NCBI GenBank assembly: GCA_029721435.1
Contig: CM056574.1
Span: forward strand, 73,141,501 to 73,205,500
From: Gymnothorax reevesii
Taxonomy: Eukaryota > Chordata > Actinopteri > Anguilliformes > Muraenidae
Direction: 5' to 3'
DNA length: 64,000 nucleotides
Below are positions 1 through 9,500 of this stretch, one piece after another (position 1 is the stretch's first letter; every line of letters starts with the position of its first letter). The notes beneath the pieces are model-generated. The model ran no database searches, was not told the origin of the DNA, and saw only the letters and a program-made list of their open reading frames with translations. The translations under genes and the position numbers were made by a program.

Positions 1-45
1 AAATTAAAAAAAAAAGTTTTTGAAAAGTACATATCTTCACTTCAG

Positions 46-51
46 AAGCTT
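46..51. other. HindIII site present once in nearly every satellite monomer (first example)
   Basis: AAGCTT occurs in the conserved context TTCAGAAGCTT of almost every monomer, so the array would be cut into a ladder of about 350 bp. Visible exceptions are the C-type monomers starting at 33152, 37006, 40157, 51024 and 58746 (GAAGCATATATTC), the monomers at 25085, 56640 and 63658 (GAAGCTGATATTC) and the one at 62956 (GAATCTTC). Extra sites arise at 476-481 and near 39252 by a G to T change in AAGCTG. Confidence 0.9.
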
Positions 52-81
52 ATATTCACTTAAAATTGGCCATACAAGCAC

Positions 82-92
82 ATTGGACCAAT
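82..92. other. ATTGGACCAAT inverted repeat of A, D and E type monomers (first example)
   Basis: Two 5-bp arms, ATTGG and CCAAT, face each other across one base. CCAAT is the core of the NF-Y site in vertebrate promoters, so each such monomer carries a core on both strands. In B-type monomers the same place reads ATTGGAACAAACG and in C-type ATTGGACCAAACG, which breaks the inverted repeat. Binding is not shown by the sequence; this may be only a structural feature of the satellite. Confidence 0.6.
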
Positions 93-185
93 CGATACAA
101 TATATGCAATGCACTGTGATCTGAAGCTGTTCCTTGGCCAGAAGCACGCACAGTTTCACATTCTGAGCTTAAAACCTCAAAGAAG

Positions 186-205
186 CGTGTTTTCATGAAA
201 GCACG
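186..205. other. 20-bp quasi-palindrome CGTG...TTTCATGAAA...CACG in monomers with the GCACG ending (example)
   Basis: The stretch CGTGTTTTCATGAAAGCACG is palindromic except for one mismatched pair; its core TTTCATGAAA is a perfect 10-bp palindrome. It is found in monomers with GCGTG before and GCACG after the core. Other monomer types read GCATG or GTTTCC before and GTGCG after, which destroys the outer arms. At 1992-2011 the copy next to the LTR is a perfect 20-bp palindrome. Confidence 0.8.
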
Positions 206-573
206 TATAGCCACAGTTTCAGCGCACTAGCGCGCTTCCTTACAGACATAAACGCATAATCACTCGAATTCAGTCATATAGTCACAATTCACTCAAGTTT
301 GTCACTTTCCCACTGGGTTACACACAGAAAGGACATTTTTGACAAGCAAAATTAAAAAAAAAGAAAGTTTTTGAAAAAGTGCATATCTTCACTTCAGAAG
401 CTTCTATTCACTTCCAAATGGCCATACAAGCACATTGGAACAAACGATACAATATATGCATTGCACTGTGATCTGAAGCTTTTGCCAGGCCGGAAACACG
501 CTCAGATTCACGTTCTGAGCTTAAAACCTCAAAGAAGCATGTTTTCATGAAAGTGCGTTTAGCCACAGTTTCA

Positions 574-585
574 GCGCTCTAGCGC
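574..585. other. GCGCT-CT-AGCGC short inverted repeat (example)
   Basis: Arms of 5 bp (GCGCT and AGCGC) are separated by CT. This is the most GC-rich spot of an otherwise A+T-rich monomer, and holds several CpG steps. Monomers come in two states here: the intact dyad (CTAGCGCGCTTCC) and a changed form (CTAGCTCGCTTTC). The two states are linked to other type-specific variants, so they serve as type markers. Confidence 0.75.
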
Positions 586-750
586 GCTTCCTTACAGAGA
601 TACGAGCATATTCACTCCAATTCAGTCATATTGTCACAATTCACTCAAGTTTGTCACTTTCTCAATAAGTTACACACAGAAAGGACATTTTTGACAAGCA
701 AAACTAAAAAAAAGAAAGTTTTTGAAAAGTACATATCTTCACTTCAGAAG

Positions 751-755
751 CTTAT
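751..755. repeat. Left target-site duplication CTTAT
   Basis: CTTAT at 751-755 is repeated at 1855-1859 on the far side of the insert. An intact monomer has a single copy in the context GAAGCTTATATTCAC, so the second copy was made at integration. A 5-bp duplication is usual for Ty3/Gypsy-type LTR elements and some endogenous retroviruses. Confidence 0.8.
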
Positions 756-800
756 TGATATGGAATCAGTGACACCAGATGCGGGAAAAGGGAATGAGGA

Positions 801-806
801 TTTATT
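801..806 (-). promoter_or_regulatory. Candidate polyadenylation signal of the LTR (minus strand)
   Basis: TTTATT on the plus strand reads AATAAA on the minus strand, about 45 bp from the LTR end at 756. This is where an R/U5 polyadenylation signal would be expected if the element points to the minus strand. A plus-strand AATAAA at 1349-1354 is a rival and would suit the opposite direction, so the call is tentative. Confidence 0.35.
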
Positions 807-978
807 TACAAACAAAAACAAAACAGGCACGAGGGCCAACAAAAAACTTGGCCCCAAGGGTTGCAAAAACAAACTGAGGTAAGCTACACAGAGCTATAAA
901 ATAATAAATGCAAAAGGCAAAAAACAAAAAGGCACTGGAAACTCCAGGCAAGATGCACAAGAAAAATAAATAACAAGA

Positions 979-994
979 CTATAAATATATACAC
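979..994 (-). promoter_or_regulatory. Candidate TATA element of the LTR
   Basis: CTATAAATATATACAC is TATA-like on both strands. On the minus strand it would lie about 170-190 bp before the candidate AATAAA at 806-801, giving an R region of plausible length. A second TATA-like string, CTATAAAATAATAAA, sits at 894-908 on the plus strand. Direction is therefore unsettled. Confidence 0.3.
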
Positions 995-1668
995 AAAACA
1001 AGAGGCTAGGACAAGACTAGGGAACTTGACAAGAACTTGGCTAAACAAGACGCGACTAGAAACAAACTTGCACATGCGAGACGCGAGACACTGTCTGCCA
1101 GCCAACTTCCACCGCATCCAGATAAAGGCTTGGAAATCATGACATGAGGGGTAACACCTGGAGAGAGAGAAACAAGAGGCATGGCAAGATCAAGACATGG
1201 ACTGAGATTGGATGACATGACCTGCTCATTAAGAGAATGAGCGTGCTCAGCTTAAGTACCAATTAAGTATGCAGTTTGGAAGCAAGCATGAATGTTAAGA
1301 ACAGAAAAGCACAGCAAGATCTTGAAATAGCAAAGCAGGAATCATGACAATAAACTCCCTGTCTAAATTAGTAGTATTAGTAATGTGCCTATCTAAGAAT
1401 TACACCAACCCAGTGAGTGTTAGTAAATGTTAGTAACTTAAAAACAGTTAATTGTCAATTAAGCTTAGAGAGCCCCGAATCAGCACAGCACAGAAGGAAG
1501 GGAGAAACCACAAAGCCAACCAGAGCTCAGAAATGTGCAGCAACGAAGGCACGGGGCGGAACGCAGACAAGCGGTGGAGTGGCATGGCAGACCTGGCATG
1601 AACAAAAACATGGAAAAGTAAAAACATGGACATGGAACATGAATAATGAAATGTAAAATCCTAATACA

Positions 1669-1810
1669 AGAAACTGTTAAAACTATGGCATGAACTATGA
1701 AACTTGAACTATGGAATCTTGAAACATGAAATGCAAAAACTGTGACATGAACTATGAACTATGAAACTATGAACTATGGAATCTTGATACATGAAACTGT
1801 TAAAACCATA
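1669..1810. repeat. Short imperfect direct repeats within the LTR
   Basis: GAACTATGGAATCTTGA occurs at 1706-1722 and again at 1771-1787 (65 bp apart). AAACTGTTAAAAC occurs at 1671-1683 and 1794-1806. Between them are degenerate 7-8 bp units such as GAACTATGAA. If the LTR points to the minus strand this lies near its 5' end in U3, where repeated enhancer-like blocks are common; that role is inferred. Confidence 0.7.
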
Positions 1811-1820
1811 AGCAATACTG

Positions 1821-1839
1821 TTCTGGCCAAAGGCCAGAA
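1821..1839. repeat. Perfect 8-bp inverted repeat near the LTR end
   Basis: TTCTGGCC and GGCCAGAA are exact reverse complements separated by AAA. It lies 15 bp inside the right LTR boundary. It could fold as a hairpin with a 3-nt loop or be a protein-binding dyad; the sequence alone does not decide. Confidence 0.75.
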
Positions 1840-1854
1840 CCCCGGAACACAACA

Positions 1855-1859
1855 CTTAT
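1855..1859. repeat. Right target-site duplication CTTAT
   Basis: This is the second copy of the 5-bp direct repeat. The satellite resumes straight after it with ATTCACTTAAAATTGG, the sequence that follows CTTAT in uninterrupted type A monomers. Confidence 0.8.
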
Positions 1860-1991
1860 ATTCACTTAAAATTGGCCATACAAGCACATTGGACCATTCG
1901 ATACAATATATGCAATGCACTGTGATCTGAAGCTGTTCCCTGGCCAGAAGCACGAACAGTTTCACATTCTGAGCTTAAAACCTCAAAGAAG

Positions 1992-2011
1992 CGTGCTTTC
2001 ATGAAAGCACG
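1992..2011. other. Perfect 20-bp palindrome
   Basis: CGTGCTTTCATGAAAGCACG equals its own reverse complement. It is the monomer quasi-palindrome made perfect by a T to C change at 1996. Among the copies read, this is the only perfect one noticed, and it lies in the monomer that hosts the LTR. Confidence 0.85.
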
Positions 2012-3541
2012 TATAGCCACAGTTTCAGCGCTCTAGCGCGCTTCCTTACAGAGATAAACGCATAATCACTCGAATTCAGTCATATAGTCACAATTCACTC
2101 AAGTTTGTCACTTTCCCACTGGGTTACACGCAGAATGGACATTTTTGACAAGCAAAATTAAAAAAAAAAGAAAGTTTTTGAAAAAGTGCATATCTTCACT
2201 TCAGAAGCTTCTTTTCACTTCCAAATGGCCATACAAGCACATTGGAACAAACGATTCAATATATGCATTGCACTGTGATCTGAAGCTGTTGCCAGGCCAG
2301 AAACACGCTCAGATTCACGTTCTGAGCTTAAAACCTCAAAGAAGCGTGTTTTCATGAAAGCACGTATAGCCACAGTTTCAGCGCTCTCGCGCGCTTCCTT
2401 ACAGAGATAAACGCATAATCACTCGAATTCAGTCATATAGTCACAATTCACTCAAGTTTTTCACTTTCCCACCTGGTTACACACAGAATGGACATTTTTG
2501 ACAAGCAAAATTTAAAAAAAAGAAAGTTTTTGAAAAAGTGCATATCTTCACTTCAGAAGCTTCTATTCACTTCCAAATGGCCATACAAGCACATTGGAAC
2601 AAACGATACAATATATGCATTGCACTGTGATCTGAAGCTGTTGCCAGGCCGGAAACACGCTCAGATTCACGTTCTGAGCTTAAAACCTCAAAGAAGCATG
2701 TTTTCATGAAAGTGCGTTTAGCCACAGTTTCAGCGCTCTAGCTCGCTTTCTTACAGAGATAAACGCATATTCACTCCAATTCAGTCATATTATCACAATT
2801 CACTCAAGTTTGTCACTTTCTCACTAAGTTACACACAGAAAGGACATTTTTGACAAGCAAAACTAAAAAAAGAAAGTTTTTGAAAAGTACATATCTTCAC
2901 TTCAGAAGCTTATATTCACTTAAAATTGGCCATACAAGCACATTGGACCAATCGATACAATATATGCACTGCACTGTGATCTGAAGCTGTTGCCAGGCCG
3001 GAAACATGCTCAAATTCACTTTCTGAGCTTAAAACCTCAAAGAAGCATGTTTTCATGAAAGTGCGTATAGCCACAGTTTCAGCGCTCTAGCTCGCTTTCT
3101 GACAGAGATAAACGCATATTCACTCCAATTCAGTCATATTGTCAAAATTCACTCAAATTTGTCACTTTCCCACTGGATTACACACAGAATGGACATTTTT
3201 GACAAGCAAAATTAAAAAAAAAGAAAGTTTTTGAAAAGTACATATCTTCACTTCAGAAGCTTATATTCACTTAAAATTGGCCATACAAGCACATTGGACC
3301 AATCGATACAATATAAGCATTGCACTGTGATCTGAAGCTGTTCCCTGGCCAGAAGCACGCACAGTTTCACATTCTGAGCTTAAAACCTCAAAGAAGCGTG
3401 TTTCCATGAAAGTGCGTATAGCCACAGTTTCAGCGCTCTAGCGCGCTTCCTTACAGAGATACGAGCATATTCACTCCAATTCAGTAATATTGTCACAATT
3501 CACTGAAGTTGTTCACTTTCCCACTGAGTAACACACAGAAT

Positions 3542-3891
3542 GGACATTTCTCACAAGCAAATCTAAAAAAAAGAAAGTTTTTGAAAAAGTGCATATCTTC
3601 ACTTCAGAAGCTTATATTCACTTCCAAATGGCCATAAAAGCCATGGGACCAAACGATACCGTATACGCATTGCACTGTGATCTGAAGCGGTTCCCAGGCC
3701 AGAAACACGCTCAGATTCACGTTCTGAGCTTAAAACCTCAAAGAAGCGTGTTTCCATGAAAGTGCGTATAGCCACAGTTTCAGCGCTCTAGCTCGCTTTC
3801 TAACAGAGATAAACGCATATTCACTACAATTCAGTCTTATTGTCACAATTCACTCAAGTTTGTCACTATCCCACTGGGTTACACACAGAAT
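3542..3891. repeat. Representative C-type monomer (350 bp)
   Basis: C-type is recognised by GACATTTCT in place of GACATTTTT, AGCAAATCT, CACTTCCAAATGGCC followed by ATAAAAGCCAT (in place of ATACAAGCACAT), GATACCATATACG, and GTTCCCAGGCC. This copy carries three extra private variants (TCTCACAAGC, CCATGGGACC and AAGCGGTTCC) that trace the block to 13260 and 16419. It is usually preceded by an E-type and followed by an A-type monomer. Confidence 0.85.
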
Positions 3892-6800
3892 GGACATTTT
3901 TGACTAGCAAAATTAAAAAAAAGAAAGTTTTTGAAAAGTACATATCTTCACTTCAGAAGCTTATATTCACTTAAGATTGGCCATACAAGCACATTGGACC
4001 AATCGATACAATATATGCAATGCACTGTGATCTGAAGCTGTTCCCTGGCCAGAAGCACGCACAGTTTCACATTCTGAGCTTAAAACCTCAAAGAAGCGTG
4101 TTTTCATGAAAGCACGTATAGCCACAGTTTCAGCGCACTAGCGCGCTTCCTTACAGAGACAAACGCATAATCACTCGAATTCAGTCATATAGTCACAATT
4201 CACTCAAGTTTGTCACTTTCCCACTGGGTTACACACAGAAAGGACATTTTTGACAAGTAAAATTAAAAAAAAAGAAAGTTTTTGAAAAAGTGCATATCTT
4301 CACTTCAGAAGCTTCTATTCACTTCCAAATGGCCATACAAGCACATTGGAACAAACGATACAATATATGCATTGCACTGTGATCTGAAGCTGTTGCCAGG
4401 CCAGAAACACGCTCAGATTCACGTTCTGAGCTTAAAACCTCAAAGAAGCGTGTTTTCATGAAAGCACGTATAGCCACAGTTTCAGCGCTCTAGCGCGCTT
4501 CCTTACAGAGATAAACGCATAATCACTCGAATTCAGTCATATAGTCACAATTCACTCAAGTTTTTCACTTTCCCACTGGGTTACACACAGAATGGACATT
4601 TTTGACAAGCAAAATTTAAAAAAAAGAAAGTTTTTGAAAAAGTTCATATCTTCACTTCAGAAGCTTCTATTCACTTCCAAATGGCCATACAAGCACATTG
4701 GAACAAACGATACAATATATGCATTGCACTGTGATCTGAAGCTGTTGCCAGGCCGCAAACACGCTCAAATTCACTTTCTGAGCTTAAAACCTCAAAGAAG
4801 CATGTTTTCATGAAAGTGCGTATAGCCACAGTTTTAGCGCTCTAGCTCGCTTTCTTACAGAGATAAACGCATATTCACTCCAATTCAGTCATATTGTCAC
4901 AATTCACTCAAGTTTGTCACTTTCTCACTAAGTTACACACAGAAAGGACATTTTTGACAAGCAAAACTAAAAAAAAGAAAGTTTTTGAAAAGTACATATC
5001 TTCACTTCAGAAGCTTATATTCACTTAAAATTGGCCATACAAGCACATTGGACCAATCGATACAATATACGCAATGCACTGTGATCTGAAGCTGTTCCCT
5101 GGCCAGAAGCACGCACAGTTTCACATTCTGAGCTTAAAACCTCAAAGAAGCGTGTTTTCATGAAAGCACGTATAGCCACAGTTTCAGCGCTCTAGCTCGC
5201 TTTCTTACAGAGATAAACGCATATTCACTCCAATTCAGTCATATAGTCACAATTCACTCAAGTTTTTCACTTTCCCACCTGGTTACACACAGAATGGACA
5301 TTTTTGACAAGCAAAATTTAAAAAAAGAAAGTTTTTGAAAAAGTGCATATCTTCACTTCAGAAGCTTATATTCACTTCCAAATGGCCATACAAGCACATT
5401 GGACCAAACGATACCATATAAGCATTGCACTGTGATCTGAAGCTGTTCCCTGGCCAGAAACACGCACAGTTTCACTTTCTGAGCTTAAAACCTTAAAGAA
5501 GCGTGTTTCCATGAAAGTGCGTATAGCCACAGTTTCAGCGCTCTAGCGCGCTTCCTTACAGAGATACGAGCATATTCACTCTAATTCAGTCATATTGTCA
5601 CAATTCACTCAAGTTTGTCACTTTCTCACTAAGTTACACACAGAAAGGACATTTTTGACAAGCAAAACTAAAAAAAAGAAAGTTTTTGAAAAGTACATAT
5701 CTTCACTTCAGAAGCTTATATTCACTTAAAATTGGCCATACAAGCACATTGGACCAATCGATACAATATATGCACTGCACTGTGATCTGAAGCTGTTGCC
5801 AGGCCGGAAACATGCTCAGATTCACTTTCTGAGCTTAAAACCTCAAAGAAGCATGTTGTCATGAAAGTGCGTATAGCCACAGTTTCAGCGCTCTAGCTCG
5901 CTTTCTTACAGAGATAAACGCATATTCACTCCAATTCAGTCATATTGTCACAATTCACTCAAATTTGCCACTTTCCCACTGGGTTACACACAGAATGGAC
6001 ATTTTTGACTAGCAAAATTAAAAAAAAGAAAGTTTTTGAAAAGTACATATCTTCACTTCAGAAGCTTATATTCACTTAAAATTGGCCATACAAGCACATT
6101 GGACCAATCGATACCATATACGCATTGCACTGTGATCTGAAGCTGTTCCCTGGCCAGAAGCACGCACAGTTTCACATTCTGAGCTTAAAACCTCAAAGAA
6201 GCGTGTTTCCATGAAAGTGCGTATTGCCACAGTTTCAGCGCTCTAGCGCGCTTCCTTACAGAGATACGAGCATATTCACTCCAATTCAGTAATATAGTCA
6301 CAATTCACTGAAATTGTTCACTTTCCCACTGAGTAACACACAGAATGGACATTTCTGACAAGCAAATCTAAAAAAAAGAAAGTTTTTGAAAAAGTGCATA
6401 TCTTCACTTCAGAAGCTTATATTCACTTCCAAATGGCCATAAAAGCCATTGGACCAAACGATACCATATACGCATTGCACTGTGATCTGAAGCTGTTCCC
6501 CGGCCAGAAACACGCTCAGATTCACGTTCTGAGCTTAAAACCTCAAAGAAGCGTGTTTCCATGAAAGTGCGTATAGCCACAGTTTCAGCGCTCTAGCTCG
6601 CTTGCTAACAGAGATAAACGCATATTCACTCCAATTCAGTCATATTGTCACAATTCACTCAAGTTTGTCACTTTCCCACTGGGTTACACACAGAATGGAC
6701 ATTTTTGACTAGCAAAATTAAAAAAAAGAAAGTTTTTGAAAGTACATATCTTCACTTCAGAAGCTTATATTCACTTAAAATTGGCCATACAAGCACATTG

Positions 6801-8799
6801 GACCAATCGATACAATATATGCAATGCACTGTGATCTGAAGCTGTACCCTGGCCAGGAGCACGCACAGTTTCACATTCTGAGCTTAAAACCTCAAAGAAG
6901 CGTGTTTTCATGAAAGTGCGTATAGCCACAGTTTCAGCGCTCTAGCGCGCTTCCTTACAGAGATAAACGCATCATCACTCGAATTCAGTCATATAGTCAC
7001 AATTCACTCAAGTTTGTCACTTTCCCACTGGGTTACACACAGAAAGGACATTTTTGACAAGCAAAATTAAAAAAAAAGAAAGTTTTTGAAAAAGTGCATA
7101 TCTTCACTTCAGAAGCTTATATTCACTTCCAAATGGCCATACAAGCACATTGGAACAAACGATACAATATATGCACTGCACTGTGATCTGAAGCTGTTGC
7201 CAGGCCAGAAATATGCTCAGATTCACGTTCTGAGCTTAAAACCTCAAAGAAGCATGTTTTCATGAAAGTGCGTATCGCCACAGTTTCAGCGCTCTAGCTC
7301 GCTTTCTTACAGAGATAAACGCATATTCACTCCAATTCAGTCATATTGTCACAATTCACTCAAGTTTGTCACTTTCCCACTAAGTTACACACAGAAAGGA
7401 CATTTTTGACAAGCAAAACTAAAAAAAGGAAAGTTTTTGAAAAAGTACATATCTTCACTTCAGAAGCTTATATTCACTTAAAATTGGCCATACAAGCACA
7501 TTGGACCAATCGATACAATATATGCAATGCACTGTCATCTGAAGCTGTTCCCTGGCCAGAAGCACGCACAGTTTCACATTCTGAGCTTAAAACCTCAAAG
7601 AAGCGTGTTTTCATGAAAGCAAGTATAGCCACAGTTTCAGCGCTCTAGCGCGCTTCCTTACAGAGATACGAGCATATTCCCTCCAATTCAGTAATATAGT
7701 CACAATTCACTGAAATTGTTCACTTTCCCACTGAGAAACACACAGAATGGACATTTCTGACAAGCAAATCTAAAAAAAAGAAAGTTTTTGAAAAAGTGCA
7801 TATCTTCACTTCAGAAGCTTATATTCACTTCCAAATGGCCATAAAAGCCATTGGACCAAACAATACCATATACGCATTGCACTGTGATCTGAAGCTGTTC
7901 CCAGGCCAGAAACACGCTCAGATTCACGTTCTGAGCTTAAAACCTCAAAGAAGCGTGTTTCCATGAAAGTGCGTATAGCCACAGTTTCAGCGCTCTAGCT
8001 CGCTTGCTAACAGAGATAAACGCATATTCACTCCAATTCAGTCATATTGTCACAATTCACTCAAGTTTGTCACTTTCCCACTGGGTTACACACAGAATGG
8101 ACATTTTTGACTAGCAAAATTAAAAAAAGAAAGTTTTTGAAAAGTACATATCTTCACTTCAGAAGCTTATATTCACTTAAAATTGGCCATACAAGCACAT
8201 TGGACCAATCGATACAATATATGCAATGCACTGTGATCTGAAGCTGTACCCTGGCCAGGAGCACGCACAGTTTCACATTCTGAGCTTAAAACCTCAAAGA
8301 AGCGTGTTTTCATGAAAGTGCGTATAGCCACAGTTTCAGCGCTCTAGCGCGCTTCCTTACAGAGATAAACGCATCATCACTCGAATTCAGTCATATAGTC
8401 ACAATTCACTCAAGTTTGTCACTTTCCCACTGGGTTACACACAGAAAGGACATTTTTGACAAGCAAAATTAAAAAAAAAGAAAGTTTTTGAAAAAGTGCA
8501 TATCTTCACTTCAGAAGCTTATATTCACTTCCAAATGGCCATACAAGCACATTGGAACAAACGATACAATATATGCATCGCACTGTGATCTGAAGCTGTT
8601 GCCAGGCCGGAAACACGCTCAGATTCACTTTCTGAGCTTAAAACCTCAAAGAAGAATGTTTTCATGAAAGTGCGTATTGCCACAGTTTCAGCGCTCTAGC
8701 TCGCTTTCTTACAGAGATAAACGCATATTCACTCCAATTCAGTCATATTGTCACAATTCACTCAAGTCTGTCACTTTCTCACTAAGTTACACACAGAAA

Positions 8800-9149
8800 G
8801 GACATTTTTGACAAGCAAAACTAAAAAAAAGAAAGTTTTTGAAAAGTACATATCTTCACTTCAGAAGCTTATATTCACTTAAAATTGGCCATACAAGCAC
8901 ATTGGACCAATCGATACAATATATGCACTGCACTGTGATCTGAAGCTGTTGCCAGGCCGGAAACACGCTCAGATTCACTTTCTGAGCTTAAAACCTCAAA
9001 GAATAATGTTTTCATGAAAGTGCGTATAGCCACAGTTTCAGCGCTCTAGCTCGCTTTCTTACAGAGATAAACGCATATTCACTCCAATTCAGTCATATTG
9101 TCACAATTCACTCAAGTTTGTCACTTTCCCACTGGGTTACACACAGAAT
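8800..9149. repeat. Representative D-type monomer (350 bp)
   Basis: D-type is recognised by CTCACTAAGTTACAC just before it, AAAGGACATTTTTGACAAGCAAAACT at its start (the AAAACT variant), CACTTAAAATTGG, ATATGCACTGCACTG, and GTTGCCAGGCCGGAAAC. It follows B or B' and precedes E in most of the first 30 kb. Confidence 0.8.
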
Positions 9150-9500
9150 GGACATTTTTGACAAGCAAAATTAAAAAAAAAGAAAGTTTTTGAAAAGTAC
9201 ATATCTTCACTTCAGAAGCTTATATTCACTTAAAATTGGCCATACAAGCACATTGGACCAATCGATACAATATACGCATTGCACTGTGATCTGAAGCTGT
9301 TCCCTGGCCAGAAGCACGCACAGTTTCACATTCTGAGCTTAAAACCTCAAAGAAGCGTGTTTCCATGAAAGTGCGTATAGCCACAGTTTCAGCGCTCTAG
9401 CACGCTTCCTTACAGAGATACGAGCATATTCACTCCAATTCAGTAATATAGTCACAATTCACTGAAGTTGTTCACTTTCCCACTGAGTAACACACAGAAT
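9150..9500. repeat. Representative E-type monomer (351 bp)
   Basis: E-type combines the A-like middle (CACTTAAAATTGG, ATTGGACCAAT) with ATACGCATTGC or ATAAGCATTGC, GTTCCCTGGCCAG, GTTTCCATGAAAGTGCG, GATACGAGCATATTC, CAGTAATAT, CACTGAAGTTGTTC and CACTGAGTAAC at its end. It normally precedes a C-type monomer. Confidence 0.8.

Larger units (their letters stand above)
1..755. repeat. Satellite array, left segment (start of window to LTR insertion)
   Basis: The window opens inside a monomer. Using the motif GGACATTTTTGACAAGCAAA as a register mark, later monomers start at 331 and 683, a spacing of 352 bp. The first monomer is type A (CACTTAAAATTGG and ATTGGACCAAT near 60-92, AGAAGCACGCACAG near 150). 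The monomer at 331 is type B (CACTTCCAAATGG, ATTGGAACAAACG, GGCCGGAAACACG). The monomer at 683 is cut by the insertion at 755/756 and resumes at 1860. All copies are in the same orientation. No gene is visible. Confidence 0.97.
756..1854. mobile_element. Probable solo LTR of an LTR retrotransposon inserted in the satellite
   Basis: This 1099-bp block shares nothing with the satellite around it. It starts TG (TGATATGGAATC), ends CA (GGAACACAACA), and lies between 5-bp direct repeats CTTAT. Without it and one CTTAT the interrupted monomer is 350 bp (2137 minus 683 minus 1104). No gag, protease, reverse transcriptase or integrase reading frame and no second LTR are visible, so a solo LTR left by LTR-LTR recombination is the simplest reading. 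The minus-strand direction is slightly preferred: it would begin TGTTGTGTTCC, with a TATA-rich stretch at 979-994 and an AATAAA at 806-801 about 45 bp before its end. The family is not identified. A non-autonomous DNA transposon is less likely, as long terminal inverted repeats are lacking. Short open frames inside (for example 1417-1656 plus and 884-1117 minus) resemble nothing I know. Confidence 0.68.

Noticed and set aside
1..350. tRNA- or 5S-derived SINE as monomer source, with Pol III A and B boxes
   Set aside because: No convincing A-box/B-box pair at proper spacing and no cloverleaf could be found by eye; the A run is internal to a head-to-tail array rather than a SINE tail.
631..882. 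Short reading frames of 60-100 codons beginning MSQFTQVCHF or MTSK, once per monomer
   Set aside because: They start at TTG (in ATTGTCACAATTC or TTTTTGACAAGC), not ATG, exist only because the monomer repeats, and shift or stop with A-run length. The one at 631 runs into the LTR. No domain is recognisable.
884..1656. Reading frames on both strands inside the LTR (884-1117, 1006-1218, 1448-1633 minus; 1417-1656 plus)
   Set aside because: They overlap one another, have no recognisable retroelement motif, and their length is expected by chance in sequence of this composition.
1821..1839. LTR hairpin as captured satellite sequence, because GGCCAGAA also occurs in CTGGCCAGAAGC of A monomers
   Set aside because: The shared stretch is only 8 bp and flanking bases differ, so chance is enough.
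756..1854. Insert as a DNA transposon
   Set aside because: The ends TGATATGG and the reverse complement TGTTGTGT share only TG, so there are no real terminal inverted repeats; TG...CA with a 5-bp duplication fits an LTR better.
2221..2260. CENP-B box in the ATTGGAACAAACGATAC region
   Set aside because: The needed TTCG and CGGG core elements of the CENP-B box are absent on both strands; resemblance is limited to a few bases.
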